From: Alphaproteobacteria bacterium
GTDB lineage: Bacteria; Pseudomonadota; Alphaproteobacteria; UBA8366; Aestuariispiraceae
Direction of reading: 5' to 3'
DNA length: 64,000 bases
NCBI GenBank assembly: GCA_033344895.1
Contig: JAWPMN010000001.1
Location: forward strand, 3,480,001-3,544,000
In this document: one piece after another, positions 1 through 7,823 of the stretch
How the letters are laid out: every line of letters begins with the position of its first letter
Position numbering within the stretch: the first letter of the stretch is position 1
Notes under the pieces: generated by a model
The model's input: only the letters and a program-made list of their open reading frames with translations
Databases searched by the model: none
Told to the model about the DNA's origin: nothing
Position numbers and translations under genes: made by a program

Positions 1-717
1 CACATGCGCCAGGGCCCGCGCCAGGCGGTCTGAATAACGGGCGAGGGAGGCGACGCGGCTGGGTTTCTCACCGGCTGCAATCGATTCGGCGGTCAGGTCC
101 TCGCCGGTGTCGCTCCTGTGATGCGCGCTGAGGCCCGGCCCGCTGAGGAATGTCTCGATGCAGCCGTCCTTGCCGCAATAGCAGCCATGCATCGGGTCCG
201 TCGCCGGGTTTCTCCAGGGCAGCGGATTGTGGCCCCATTCGCCGGCAATTCCGTTCGGGCCACGAATCAGTTTTCCATTCACCGCTAGGCCGCCGCCCAC
301 CCCGGTGCCCAAAATTACGCCGAAAATCGTGCTGAAGCCTTGCCCGGCGCCGTCGACGGCTTCGGACAGGGTGAAGCAGTCGGCATCATTGGCAACCCGA
401 ACCGGCCGACCGGTCAGGCTTTCGATATCCTGGTCCAGTGGCTTTCCGATCAGCCAGGTGGAATTGGCGTTCTTCACAAGACCTGTCGTGCCGGAGACTG
501 TGCCGGGAATGCCGATGCCGATGGGCAGATCGCGGCGGTCCGGCCCGGCCAAGTCGTTCGACAATTCCCGTATCGCGTTAAGGGTCGCGCCGTAGTCGCC
601 GCGCGGGCTTTCGCGTCTAAGGTGGGTCTCGACCTCACCGGCGTCGTTCATCAGGACGCCGGAAATCTTCGTGCCGCCCAGATCGATCCCGATGCGCACC
701 CTGTTCTCCTCAACCAT
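1..717 (-). CDS. ROK-family sugar kinase, C-terminus cut by the window edge
   Basis: Reading the minus strand from the ATG at 717 gives a 239-codon partial protein starting MVEENRVRIGIDLGGTKISG, the ATP-binding phosphate-1 motif of ROK sugar kinases. Farther in lies GVGGG, then the ROK zinc motif around GCYCGKDGCIE, which normally binds a structural Zn ion. Family members phosphorylate fructose, glucose, mannose or N-acetyl sugars in the cytoplasm, and the exact substrate cannot be read from this fragment. A purine-rich GAGGAGAAC lies just inside the start. The gene is divergent from divK, with a 163-base spacer. The ORF stays open to base 1, so the last part of the kinase lies outside the window. 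Kinase call is firm, substrate unknown. Confidence 0.88.
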   Translation of the reverse strand, partial: MVEENRVRIGIDLGGTKISGVLMNDAGEVETHLRRESPRGDYGATLNAIRELSNDLAGPDRRDLPIGIGIPGTVSGTTGLVKNANSTWLIGKPLDQDIESLTGRPVRVANDADCFTLSEAVDGAGQGFSTIFGVILGTGVGGGLAVNGKLIRGPNGIAGEWGHNPLPWRNPATDPMHGCYCGKDGCIETFLSGPGLSAHHRSDTGEDLTAESIAAGEKPSRVASLARYSDRLARALAHV

Positions 718-880
718 CTTGGGGCTCGAAAACCGTCGCCACCCCTGTCATTATGATATAGAACGAAGCAGGCGTCGCGTCTTTGCCGATTTGTCATGAA
801 AGGCAGAGTCGCGCAATCGTGGGATTCGCAGCACATAGGGTGCTGCAGATTAGTATGTAGGTACCGGCAGAGGGGGCCAA

Positions 881-1246
881 ATGGCGAAGACGGTTTTGAT
901 CGTTGAGGATAACGAACTCAACATGAAGCTGTTTCACGATTTGCTGGATTCGAAGGGCTACGAAATTCTGCAAACGCGGGACGGTATGGAGGCCCTGAAA
1001 ATCGCACGCAGCGACAAGCCGGATCTGATTCTGATGGACATCCAATTGCCCGAAGTTTCAGGCCTGGAAGTGACCAAGTGGATCAAGGAAGACGACGATC
1101 TTCGGCACATTCCGGTGATCGCCGTCACGGCATTTGCGATGAAGGGTGATGAGGAAAAGATCCTCGAAGGCGGCTGCGAGGCGTATATCGCCAAGCCGAT
1201 CTCGGTGGCGAATTTCCTGTCCACGGTGGAAAAGTTCCTGTCGTAG
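881..1246 (+). CDS. divK: Single-domain response regulator DivK
   Basis: This 121-residue protein is one receiver domain and nothing else. The acidic pair is in [10 protein letters not shown], the phosphoacceptor Asp is in [10 protein letters not shown] (about residue 53), the switch Thr is in [11 protein letters not shown] and the Lys is in IAKPIS. Length and sequence match DivK, which in Caulobacter relays the PleC/DivJ signal to DivL-CckA-CtrA and controls polarity and cell division. A good Shine-Dalgarno (AGAGGGGG) precedes the ATG. PleD follows 34 bases later, the same divK-pleD order as in Caulobacter, which strengthens both names. Confidence 0.93.
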   Translation: MAKTVLIVEDNELNMKLFHDLLDSKGYEILQTRDGMEALKIARSDKPDLILMDIQLPEVSGLEVTKWIKEDDDLRHIPVIAVTAFAMKGDEEKILEGGCEAYIAKPISVANFLSTVEKFLS

Positions 1247-1280
1247 GACCGACCTGGATCTCTGAAAGGACTAGCAGCGT

Positions 1281-2720
1281 ATGACCGCTCGCGTACTTGT
1301 GGTCGACGATCTTCGTCCCAACGTCAAATTGTTGGAGGCGAAGCTGACCAGTGAGTATTTCGAGGTCATTACCGCGCGCGAAGGGCAGACGGCCCTGGAG
1401 ATGGCGAAGCATGACCAGCCGGATATCATCCTGCTGGACGTGATGATGCCCGGCATGGACGGGTTCGAGGTCTGCGAGCGTCTGAAGCAGGATCCGACGA
1501 CCATGCATATCCCCGTCGTCATGGTGACGGCGCTTTCCGATTCCGCCGATCGCGTGAGAGGGCTGGAGGCTGGTGCCGACGATTTCCTGACCAAGCCCGT
1601 CAATGATGGCGCGCTATTCGCGCGGGTGCGGTCGCTTGTGCGCCTGAAAATGCTGATGGACGAATGGCGGATGCGTGAACAGACATCCGGCCAGTTGGGC
1701 GTCATGCGCGACGAGAAACCGATCCATAAGGTCGATGCCACGAATGCCCGGGTGCTTGTGGTCGAAGACAATCGGATCGACGCCCAGAAAGTCGTGGACG
1801 CGCTCGCACGGGATAATGCCTCCACGGATATCGCCGCAACGGTGGAGGAGGCGAACGAACGTCTTCGCATGGGCAGCTACGAACTGGTCGTCGTGAGTCT
1901 GCGCCTGAAATCGGGCGATGCCCTGCGCTATTGCAGCCACGTGCGGGCAAGCGATGCCAATCGCCATACACCGTTGCTGCTTACGGTCGAGGAGGACGAT
2001 ACGGAGCGATTGGCCAAGGCGCTGGACATCGGTATCAACGATTATCTGATCAAGCCGATCGAAAAACAGGAATTGTTGGCCCGGGTGAGAACCCAGATCC
2101 GCCGGCAGCGCTATCAGGAACGACTGCGCGACAATTACGAACGCAGTCTGGCCATGGCCCTGACCGACAGTCTGACCGGTCTCTATAACCGCCGGTATCT
2201 GACCGCGCATCTCGGGGGGCTTGTTGACCGGGTCCGGGCCAGTGGCAAGCCGCTGGCGATCATGATGTTCGACATCGACTATTTCAAACAGGTCAACGAC
2301 ACCTACGGACATGCGGCCGGGGATGAGGTCCTGATCGAACTTAGTCGGCGGATTGGCCAGAATGTCCGCTCCATCGATACAATCGCGCGGTTCGGAGGCG
2401 AAGAGTTTGTCGTCGTGATGCCGGATGCCGACTATCAGGTTGCCGGCGTTGTCGCAGAGCGTCTCCGCAAGAGTGTGTGCGCGACCCCCATGCAGACCCG
2501 CGACGGGCCGGAAGGGGGGCTGGGCGTGTCGATTTCGGTCGGGGTGGCGATGTTCGATTTCGACACGGATACGGTCGACAGCGTCATTCACAAGGCCGAC
2601 CAGGCACTCTATGAGGCCAAGCGCGGCGGCCGGAACTGTTGCATCGGCAATCTGGGTGAGTCGTTCGAGCGTATCGGCGGCGGCCCCTTGCCGGCGGCTT
2701 CCTCGGACGCCGCCGAGTAG
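1281..2720 (+). CDS. pleD: PleD-type diguanylate cyclase response regulator
   Basis: The 479 residues form receiver 1, receiver 2 and a GGDEF domain. Receiver 1 (about 1-125) keeps the phosphoacceptor in IILLDVMMPG. Receiver 2 (about 155-280) reads VVVSLRLKSG where the Asp should be, so it cannot be phosphorylated normally. That degeneracy is typical of PleD, where this domain serves dimerisation. The cyclase domain (about 295-460) has FGGEEF at the active site and an upstream RSID (RxxD) inhibitory site, so it should make cyclic di-GMP and be product-inhibited. In Caulobacter PleD drives the motile-to-stalked transition. Probably co-transcribed with divK. It ends nine bases before the convergent tetR gene. 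Confidence 0.93.
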   Translation: MTARVLVVDDLRPNVKLLEAKLTSEYFEVITAREGQTALEMAKHDQPDIILLDVMMPGMDGFEVCERLKQDPTTMHIPVVMVTALSDSADRVRGLEAGADDFLTKPVNDGALFARVRSLVRLKMLMDEWRMREQTSGQLGVMRDEKPIHKVDATNARVLVVEDNRIDAQKVVDALARDNASTDIAATVEEANERLRMGSYELVVVSLRLKSGDALRYCSHVRASDANRHTPLLLTVEEDDTERLAKALDIGINDYLIKPIEKQELLARVRTQIRRQRYQERLRDNYERSLAMALTDSLTGLYNRRYLTAHLGGLVDRVRASGKPLAIMMFDIDYFKQVNDTYGHAAGDEVLIELSRRIGQNVRSIDTIARFGGEEFVVVMPDADYQVAGVVAERLRKSVCATPMQTRDGPEGGLGVSISVGVAMFDFDTDTVDSVIHKADQALYEAKRGGRNCCIGNLGESFERIGGGPLPAASSDAAE

Positions 2721-2728
2721 CGATCCCG

Positions 2729-3316
2729 TTACCGCACCAGCTTCGTCAGGTCCGGCAGGTGGCTGAGGCCATCGTCGGAAACCCCCATGTCCCTGAGTTT
2801 TCCTGCCAGCAGCAGATGGGTATAGCCGTGAACCGCGGACCAGATAGTCACGCGGAGCTGGTAATCGTCGCACGGGTCTGAACCGTCGGGCAGGAACGGC
2901 GCGACGATCTCGCCGAGCTGTTCGAAGGCGCGGCCGCTGGCTTCGCGATAGTCCGCGTTGTCGTAATCCAGGTCGGCCCCGCCGAACATCAGCTTGAAAA
3001 GTCCGGGATGGCGCAGGGCAAAGGTGACATATCCCGCCCCGGCGGCCTGAAGGCGTAGCTTCGGATCCGGCTCGGCCGTGTCACGGAACTCGGCAAGGGT
3101 CGTGTGAAATCGGGAAAAGGCGACCGCGGCCAGCGCGGTCCGCAGCCCCTTGACGTTCCCGAAATGGTGGGCGGGGGCGGCATGGGAAACGCCCGCACGT
3201 GCCGCACAGGCCCTCAGGCTCAGGGCGTCCCAGCCGACCTCATCCAGGATTTCGATCCCGGCTTCGATCAGTGCTTCTTTCAAATTTCCGTGATGATAGT
3301 CGCGTTTTCCAGCCAT
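2729..3316 (-). CDS. TetR/AcrR-family transcriptional repressor
   Basis: Starting at the ATG at 3316 the protein is 195 residues: MAGKRDYHHGNLKEALIEAG, then a helix-turn-helix of the form LSLRACAARAGVSHAAPAHHF, and a helical ligand-binding part rich in aromatic residues. The longer ORF upstream of this ATG has no family similarity and would run through the operator, so the internal start is preferred. A perfect 13-bp inverted repeat lies directly upstream, between this gene and the divergent ABA4-like gene, which suggests repression of both. The ligand is unknown. The C-terminal part resembles the TetR group with the WHG-type domain (FKLMFGGADLDY then AVHGYTHLL). Confidence 0.88.
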   Translation of the reverse strand: MAGKRDYHHGNLKEALIEAGIEILDEVGWDALSLRACAARAGVSHAAPAHHFGNVKGLRTALAAVAFSRFHTTLAEFRDTAEPDPKLRLQAAGAGYVTFALRHPGLFKLMFGGADLDYDNADYREASGRAFEQLGEIVAPFLPDGSDPCDDYQLRVTIWSAVHGYTHLLLAGKLRDMGVSDDGLSHLPDLTKLVR

Positions 3317-3329
3317 GGCCGGATTGTAA

Positions 3330-3376
3330 CTTGACACCGTCAAGAAACAAGCTCTATATATCCTGACGGTGTCAAG
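3330..3376. promoter_or_regulatory. Probable TetR operator and promoter
   Basis: Two arms, CTTGACACCGTCA at 3330-3342 and TGACGGTGTCAAG at 3364-3376, are perfect inverted copies 21 bases apart. The left arm contains TTGACA (3331-3336), and TATATA follows at 3355-3360, giving a plausible plus-strand -35/-10 pair with an 18-base spacer. Repressor bound here would block that promoter, which reads toward the membrane-protein genes at 3421 and 3907, and would also affect tetR at 3316. Confidence 0.75.
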
Positions 3377-3420
3377 ATTTGAGTGTGGATCAATCACCGA
3401 TTCCGGAAGGAGAGGGCACG

Positions 3421-3903
3421 ATGACTGAGGGCATGAACGAGGCAGTCGGCTTGTTCGGGTTGGATTGGGAAACATGGTTCTCGATCGGTGGCAGTCTGGC
3501 AGCCTTGGGCTGGCTCATACTGGCGCTCGCGCCCCGGCGCTGGCCGCTGCTGAATGCGGTCCCCGCCCTTCTGCTGCCGGCGGTGCTGAGTGTCGGATAC
3601 AGCGTTCTCGTCCTCCTCTATTTCGGTCGGTCGGAAGGGGGGGTCGACACGCTCGCCGCCGTGGCGACGTTGTTCGAATCGCCGCCACTCCTGCTGGCAG
3701 GCTGGATTCACTACCTGGCGTTCGACCTGTTCATCGGGGCCTGGATCGCGCGGCGCGCGGACAGTGTCGGGCTACACCGTGTCCTGCAGGTGCCGATTCT
3801 GTTTGCGACCTTCATGTTGGGGCCGCTTGGTCTGCTGGTCTACCTGATCCTGGAGCAGGGCATGAAGCAGTTCCGGCGCCCCAAATCCCTGGCGGAAGCC
3901 TGA
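3421..3903 (+). CDS. ABA4-like (DUF4281) membrane protein
   Basis: The 160-residue product from the ATG at 3421 (Shine-Dalgarno GAAGGAGAG about 8 bases upstream) has four hydrophobic segments and the signature LLAGWIHYLAFDLFIGAWIA, found in ABA4-like proteins of plants and bacteria. Plant ABA4 is needed for neoxanthin synthesis, and the role of bacterial members is unknown. The alternative upstream start at 3379 adds 14 polar residues that overlap the operator region and is less likely. Probably co-transcribed with the following membrane-protein gene (3-base gap) and controlled by the divergent TetR. Confidence 0.8.
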   Translation: MTEGMNEAVGLFGLDWETWFSIGGSLAALGWLILALAPRRWPLLNAVPALLLPAVLSVGYSVLVLLYFGRSEGGVDTLAAVATLFESPPLLLAGWIHYLAFDLFIGAWIARRADSVGLHRVLQVPILFATFMLGPLGLLVYLILEQGMKQFRRPKSLAEA

Positions 3904-3906
3904 TCG

Positions 3907-4728
3907 ATGACGGATGCGACCTGTGAGGCTGAAAGGTCCGCCGGTCGGACGGGGGCTCGACCCGCTGAAAGCCTACTCTGGCAATCCGGTGTGGCGATCC
4001 TCGTCCTTGTGCCTCTGACCCTGGCGGCGCTGGCGGGGGAGGAACGGCTGCTCAACGGCATAAATCTCTGGATGAAGCCGCTGAAATTCCAGCTTTCGGT
4101 TGCCCTGCATCTCGGAACGCTGGCCCTGCTGCTGCGACTAGTCGCCGTGGAACGGCAAGACAGGGGATGGGTAAGGGCGGCCGTCCGGGCATGCGTGGTG
4201 TCGGCCATATTCGAGGTGGTTTACATCACCCTTCAGGCCGGCCGGGGTCGCCATTCGCATTTCAACGATTCAACCATGCTCGAACAGGTGCTCTACGGTG
4301 TAATGGGCGCGGGCGCCGTCACGCTGGTCGTAACAGCGGCCCTGATCGGTGTCCTGATCTGGCGCTGTCCGAGGGTCGGCCTCGGGCCAGGGTTACGCTG
4401 GGGCGCGTCTTGGGGGCTGATCCTCGGCAGCGTGGCGACCTTTGTCGTGGCTGGCTATATGAGCAATGCCGGCGGCCATTGGGTCGGTGGCGCACCTTCG
4501 GATACGGCGGGCCTTCCGATTTTTGGTTGGGCACGCGACGGCGGGGATCTTCGGGTGCCCCATTTCTTTGCCACGCACTTGATGCAGGTGCTGCCGCTTG
4601 TCGGCCTGGCAGCCGACCGATGGTCGTCGCGCCCGGTTACGACGGTCTGTCTGACCGCCGCAGCGGGCGTGACGATTACCGTTGCGACCTTTTTCCAGGC
4701 TCTCGCCGGGCAGCCGTTCCTTGGCTGA
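3907..4728 (+). CDS. Conserved multi-pass membrane protein of unknown function
   Basis: A 273-residue protein with about seven hydrophobic segments (around 28-45, 62-82, 92-110, 135-155, 175-195, 220-238 and 245-265). It contains the motif INLWMKPLKFQLSVALHLGT, which I have seen in uncharacterised alphaproteobacterial membrane proteins, and a loop with HSHFNDSTMLEQ rich in polar residues. It begins three bases after the stop of the ABA4-like gene, so the two are very likely one TetR-controlled unit. No enzymatic motif was recognised. Several conserved-looking His residues (HLG, HSHF, HFFATH) could bind heme or metal, but that is speculation. Confidence 0.7.
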   Translation: MTDATCEAERSAGRTGARPAESLLWQSGVAILVLVPLTLAALAGEERLLNGINLWMKPLKFQLSVALHLGTLALLLRLVAVERQDRGWVRAAVRACVVSAIFEVVYITLQAGRGRHSHFNDSTMLEQVLYGVMGAGAVTLVVTAALIGVLIWRCPRVGLGPGLRWGASWGLILGSVATFVVAGYMSNAGGHWVGGAPSDTAGLPIFGWARDGGDLRVPHFFATHLMQVLPLVGLAADRWSSRPVTTVCLTAAAGVTITVATFFQALAGQPFLG

Positions 4729-4747
4729 GGACCGGCAAGTCGGGCGA

Positions 4748-5038
4748 TCAGGCCCCGGGCGTTGCGCCGGCGTCCAGAACGTACCCCGTCTGTTTGGGCG
4801 GAATGCGCTCCATCGCCTCACGCTTCTCGTCAGTCCATTCCGCGATCAGGATCAGTTCCACCGGATCCGTACCTTCCGCTTCAACGGATTCCGGAACCAG
4901 GAGTCCGACCTCGCTGACATAGAAGGTGTGATCGCCGAAAGCCTCGGAAAGTTGGCCATAGGCATCGCTGCCGTCTTCAATAGGATCGGCTCCGGTCTGC
5001 TGTTTCACAGCAGCCAGCTGGGTGGCATTCAGCTTCAT
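4748..5038 (-). CDS. Small hypothetical protein
   Basis: From the ATG at 5038 this gives a 96-residue acidic protein beginning MKLNATQLAAVKQQTGADPI, with no signal peptide and no membrane segment. AAAGGTCG lies about 8 bases upstream as a possible ribosome site. The longer ORF start at 5143 adds a charged, low-complexity leader and is disfavoured. It contains FGDHTFYVSEVGLLVPE and a proline-rich end. I do not recognise the family. It is convergent with the membrane-protein gene ending at 4728 and divergent from the gene at 5224, with a 185-base spacer. Confidence 0.6.
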   Translation of the reverse strand: MKLNATQLAAVKQQTGADPIEDGSDAYGQLSEAFGDHTFYVSEVGLLVPESVEAEGTDPVELILIAEWTDEKREAMERIPPKQTGYVLDAGATPGA

Positions 5039-5223
5039 GGGAAATTCGACCTTTCGGGTCTTCGGTTCGGACCGGGTGCCGCGCCTTTCAGAGTGCTCTG
5101 CTTCGGTCCTTGGTTCAGGCGATACGCCGACACCGCACATCAAGTATTGCAGAATCGGCCTCGCGCATCAATTTATCCCATTGGGGGAAATACTGATTTG
5201 ATCCGTTCCCAGGGAGACGCCCG

Positions 5224-6258
5224 GTGCTGAACGATGACCCCCCCGGTATGCCCGGTGACACCGATTCCGGCGTTTCCCAGCATTCTGATCTGGCATGGCT
5301 TGCCGATACGCTGATGGGCGCGGGAATGATCCGTGGGCGGGAGGACCTGCTTCGTGGCGGATCAAGACCGGATGCGAAGACATTCTATCTGACGCACCGC
5401 CCGGCCGCAGGCCCGTCCGGAACCGAAGCGGGGCAGGGTATTGTCGTGCGGTTTCATGGAGGGGCGCACGCGACGGCACCGGAATGGCCCGGCGAGGCAG
5501 CCTTCTTCGAATCGCTGCCCAGGGTCGATCTGCCGGTCCAGGGCGAGACGGTGGTGTTCCGGGATCGGGCGGCGGCGCGGGCCTGCACCGTAACGCCCGA
5601 TCTGCGCGCCACCCATTTTCGGGCATGGGACTCTGCGGGCGACATCGACGCCGCGCGCACGGCCTTGATTGCTTCGGTAGCACGCGTCCATGGCGTGTGG
5701 TGGCCGTCCCGGGATCTACGTCAAAAGGCCGGTACCGCACCCTTCGGCCTTGAGGCCCTGATGCAGCGTGATCGACGGATCGTTGCCCGTGCCGCGGCAG
5801 CGGTTGCCCGAATGTCGCATATCCGGGCCGATGTCCTGAATTGGATGGAGGCCACGCTGGACGCGGCTGCGACGTCCAAGCAGGCACGCCTGTCGGCCGG
5901 AAGCCCACTGACACGCGTTCACGGCAGCCCGTCGCTAGGGGCCTTGTGGCTGCCGCGCAAGACAAGCAGCGTGCCGGTGATCCTGACGGACTGGGATGAC
6001 TGGCGTATCGACCTCTGGGCCGGCGATATCGCGCGGCTGCTGCTGGATGACACGTCCGGGCGGCTATCGCTGGAAAAGGTTCTTTCAGTCTATACCGACA
6101 CCCTGGCGGAGCTGAATATCGATAACCATTCCCGCGCTGAGATGCTGCAGGACATCCGCGCCTGCATGCCGTTCGAGATGGCGGTTGCCATTGTCCAAGG
6201 CCGGGCTACAGCATCGAGAACCGCGCACTGGCGGATGCTGATCGACAACTTCGTCTGA
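5224..6258 (+). CDS. APH-fold (aminoglycoside phosphotransferase-like) protein, probable pseudokinase
   Basis: A 344-residue cytoplasmic protein starting at a GTG with GGGAGA upstream. The C-terminal half follows the APH/choline-kinase pattern: a catalytic-loop-like segment LTRVHGSPSLGALWL near residue 230, followed 15 residues later by ILTDWDDWRIDLWAGDIARL, the metal-binding IDW..D..A-L region. The canonical loop is HGDxxxxN. Here the catalytic Asp is Ser and the Asn is Ala, so phosphotransfer by the usual mechanism looks lost. The N-terminal lobe has IVVRF and AAFF elements that fit the small lobe. Its last 54 bases lie in the exact 85-bp tandem duplication. Function unknown. It could be a regulatory or binding protein. 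Confidence 0.6.
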   Translation: MLNDDPPGMPGDTDSGVSQHSDLAWLADTLMGAGMIRGREDLLRGGSRPDAKTFYLTHRPAAGPSGTEAGQGIVVRFHGGAHATAPEWPGEAAFFESLPRVDLPVQGETVVFRDRAAARACTVTPDLRATHFRAWDSAGDIDAARTALIASVARVHGVWWPSRDLRQKAGTAPFGLEALMQRDRRIVARAAAAVARMSHIRADVLNWMEATLDAAATSKQARLSAGSPLTRVHGSPSLGALWLPRKTSSVPVILTDWDDWRIDLWAGDIARLLLDDTSGRLSLEKVLSVYTDTLAELNIDNHSRAEMLQDIRACMPFEMAVAIVQGRATASRTAHWRMLIDNFV

Positions 6259-6260
6259 CT

Positions 6261-6281
6261 CAGCCGGCTCAGTTCCGGCTG
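6261..6281. terminator. Bidirectional terminator-like hairpin, copy 1
   Basis: CAGCCGG, a 7-base loop CTCAGTT, then CCGGCTG form a perfect 7-bp GC-rich stem directly after the stop of the APH-fold gene. There is no U-tract on either strand, so termination strength is uncertain. An identical copy occurs 85 bases later because of the tandem duplication. Confidence 0.5.
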
Positions 6282-6345
6282 GCCTCCGCGCTACAGCATC
6301 GAGAACCGCGCACTGGCGGATGCTGATCGACAACTTCGTCTGACT

Positions 6346-6366
6346 CAGCCGGCTCAGTTCCGGCTG
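6346..6366. terminator. Bidirectional terminator-like hairpin, copy 2
   Basis: Identical hairpin to the one at 6261-6281. Here its left arm and loop overlap the stop codon of phnE (6354-6356), and its right arm lies inside the last phnE codons, so in the phnE direction the hairpin forms at the very end of the message. Confidence 0.5.
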
Positions 6367-7811
6367 GCCTCCGCTCCGGTCAGTTTGCGGCGCAGCCAAC
6401 CGGATGCGATATCCATGGTGATGACCACGATCAGGGTCATCGTGATGAGGTACATCACGTTTTCCCAATCCTTGTGAGTCTGCATGGCCTGAACCAGCTT
6501 CAGCCCGATTCCACCGGCCCCCAGGGCACCGATGACGGTCGCAGAACGGATGTTCGATTCCAAATAGTAGAGCGTCTGCGACACGAAGACGGGCAGGATC
6601 TGAGGGATTACCCCGAAGCGATAGCGCTGTGATGCGGTGGCACCGGTGGAGCGCACGCCTTCGACCTGCTTGTTGTCGATATTCTCGATCGCCTCGGAAA
6701 ACAGTTTGCCCAATGTCCCGGTATCGGTGAAGGCGATTGCCATCGATCCCGTCAGCGGGCCCAGACCGAAGGCCCGGATGAAGATCAGCGACCAGATGAT
6801 CTGGTCGATGCCGCGCAGGAAATCGAACAGCCGACGCAGCGCCATGCGGCCTGCGAAGAAGGGATTGAAATTGGCCGCGGCCAGGAAACCGAGCGGAAGT
6901 CCGACACCGGCCGCCACGAAGGTTCCCAGAAGTGCCATAAGAAGCGTTTCCAGCAGCGCGATGAACATCTCGTTATGCTGCCAGTCAGGATTCCGCCAGA
7001 ATTGCAGGAAGATGTATTCGTGGTTCGCCAGCTCCGGCGTGATCCGCTCGTCGGACATCGCAATGTCCCACACTTCGCCAAGGCCCTTGCCGGCCAGCGG
7101 CGACTTCGGGCCGAACCAGAAGAACTCCCAGCCGAAGAAGTACCTTTCAGCGAGGATCTGGGACCGGGTCGCGCGGATGCGCTTATAGAAATCCGGGGCG
7201 TATTCGAATTTGGTCGTGGCGAAGGACGCGCCTTGGGGAACGATGCCCAGATCCTCGAGCTCCGCCAATGTCAGGAGGCCGGCGGCCGGGTCGGCACCGA
7301 CCGGCAGGAAACGGTAGTATCGATCATCGACCAGGATGGACCGGTAGCCGTTTACGGTGACACCTTCATCCGTCGTGCGGACTTCGTAAACCGCACCATC
7401 CGGCGCCGTGTAGTCCAGAAACCCCTTGCCGAACAGCGCAACATGGCCGTCGCCCAGATCCACACGGGTGACATTGCCCTGACGGCTGATCCAGGCCGGG
7501 CCTTCCCAGTCCTCGCCTTTCGCAGATTCGGTGTCGCGGTTGCCTTCGACGGTAATCGAGAGCGCGTCGCGGCGTTGCGAGTGTTCGATCTGATATTTGT
7601 AATGAAAGCTGTCGCGCGACAGGATCAGGCTGCGGTCGGCATCGGCGGAGCCGAAAACCTTGCCCATGTCGAAGGAAAACCACGCATAGATCAAATAGAT
7701 CAGGGCCAGGGCAATAAGGCCCAGCGGTGCCAGCGATGCGCGCCTATGCGACTTGAGAACAGTGGTAAAGCCGGCGGACAGGCGGTTGGTATCGGCGGTG
7801 CTGATCGACAT
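6354..7811 (-). CDS. phnE: Phosphonate/phosphate ABC transporter permease PhnE, long form
   Basis: A 485-residue inner-membrane permease. The C-terminal third is classic PhnE: TM helices from about 280 on and the ATPase-coupling (EAA) region with TGTLGKLFSEAIENIDNKQV and EGVRSTGATASQRYRFGVIP. Between the first membrane helix (about 30-48) and the rest lies a roughly 200-residue extra-membrane domain (about 50-265), predicted periplasmic, that ordinary 260-290-residue permeases lack. It lies 12 bases downstream of the other permease, in the order phnC-phnD-phnE-phnE. The final seven codons lie inside the duplicated 85-bp unit. Confidence 0.9.
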   Translation of the reverse strand: MSISTADTNRLSAGFTTVLKSHRRASLAPLGLIALALIYLIYAWFSFDMGKVFGSADADRSLILSRDSFHYKYQIEHSQRRDALSITVEGNRDTESAKGEDWEGPAWISRQGNVTRVDLGDGHVALFGKGFLDYTAPDGAVYEVRTTDEGVTVNGYRSILVDDRYYRFLPVGADPAAGLLTLAELEDLGIVPQGASFATTKFEYAPDFYKRIRATRSQILAERYFFGWEFFWFGPKSPLAGKGLGEVWDIAMSDERITPELANHEYIFLQFWRNPDWQHNEMFIALLETLLMALLGTFVAAGVGLPLGFLAAANFNPFFAGRMALRRLFDFLRGIDQIIWSLIFIRAFGLGPLTGSMAIAFTDTGTLGKLFSEAIENIDNKQVEGVRSTGATASQRYRFGVIPQILPVFVSQTLYYLESNIRSATVIGALGAGGIGLKLVQAMQTHKDWENVMYLITMTLIVVITMDIASGWLRRKLTGAEASRN

Positions 7812-7823
7812 GATCTGCGTCCC

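Larger units (their letters stand above)
6205..6374. repeat. Exact 85-bp tandem duplication across two convergent gene ends
   Basis: Bases 6205-6289 and 6290-6374 are identical, back to back. The first copy holds the last 54 bases of the APH-fold gene, its stop and a hairpin. The second holds a non-coding copy of that tail plus the true last 21 bases of phnE. Neither reading frame is altered. Collapsing one copy would leave the two stop codons about 10 bases apart, as expected for tightly packed convergent genes. Confidence 0.95.

Noticed and set aside
1614-2873. Long minus-strand ORF (419 codons) antisense to pleD
   Set aside because: It lies over a well-conserved GGDEF gene, has no recognisable domain, and reflects GC-rich codon bias on the opposite frame.
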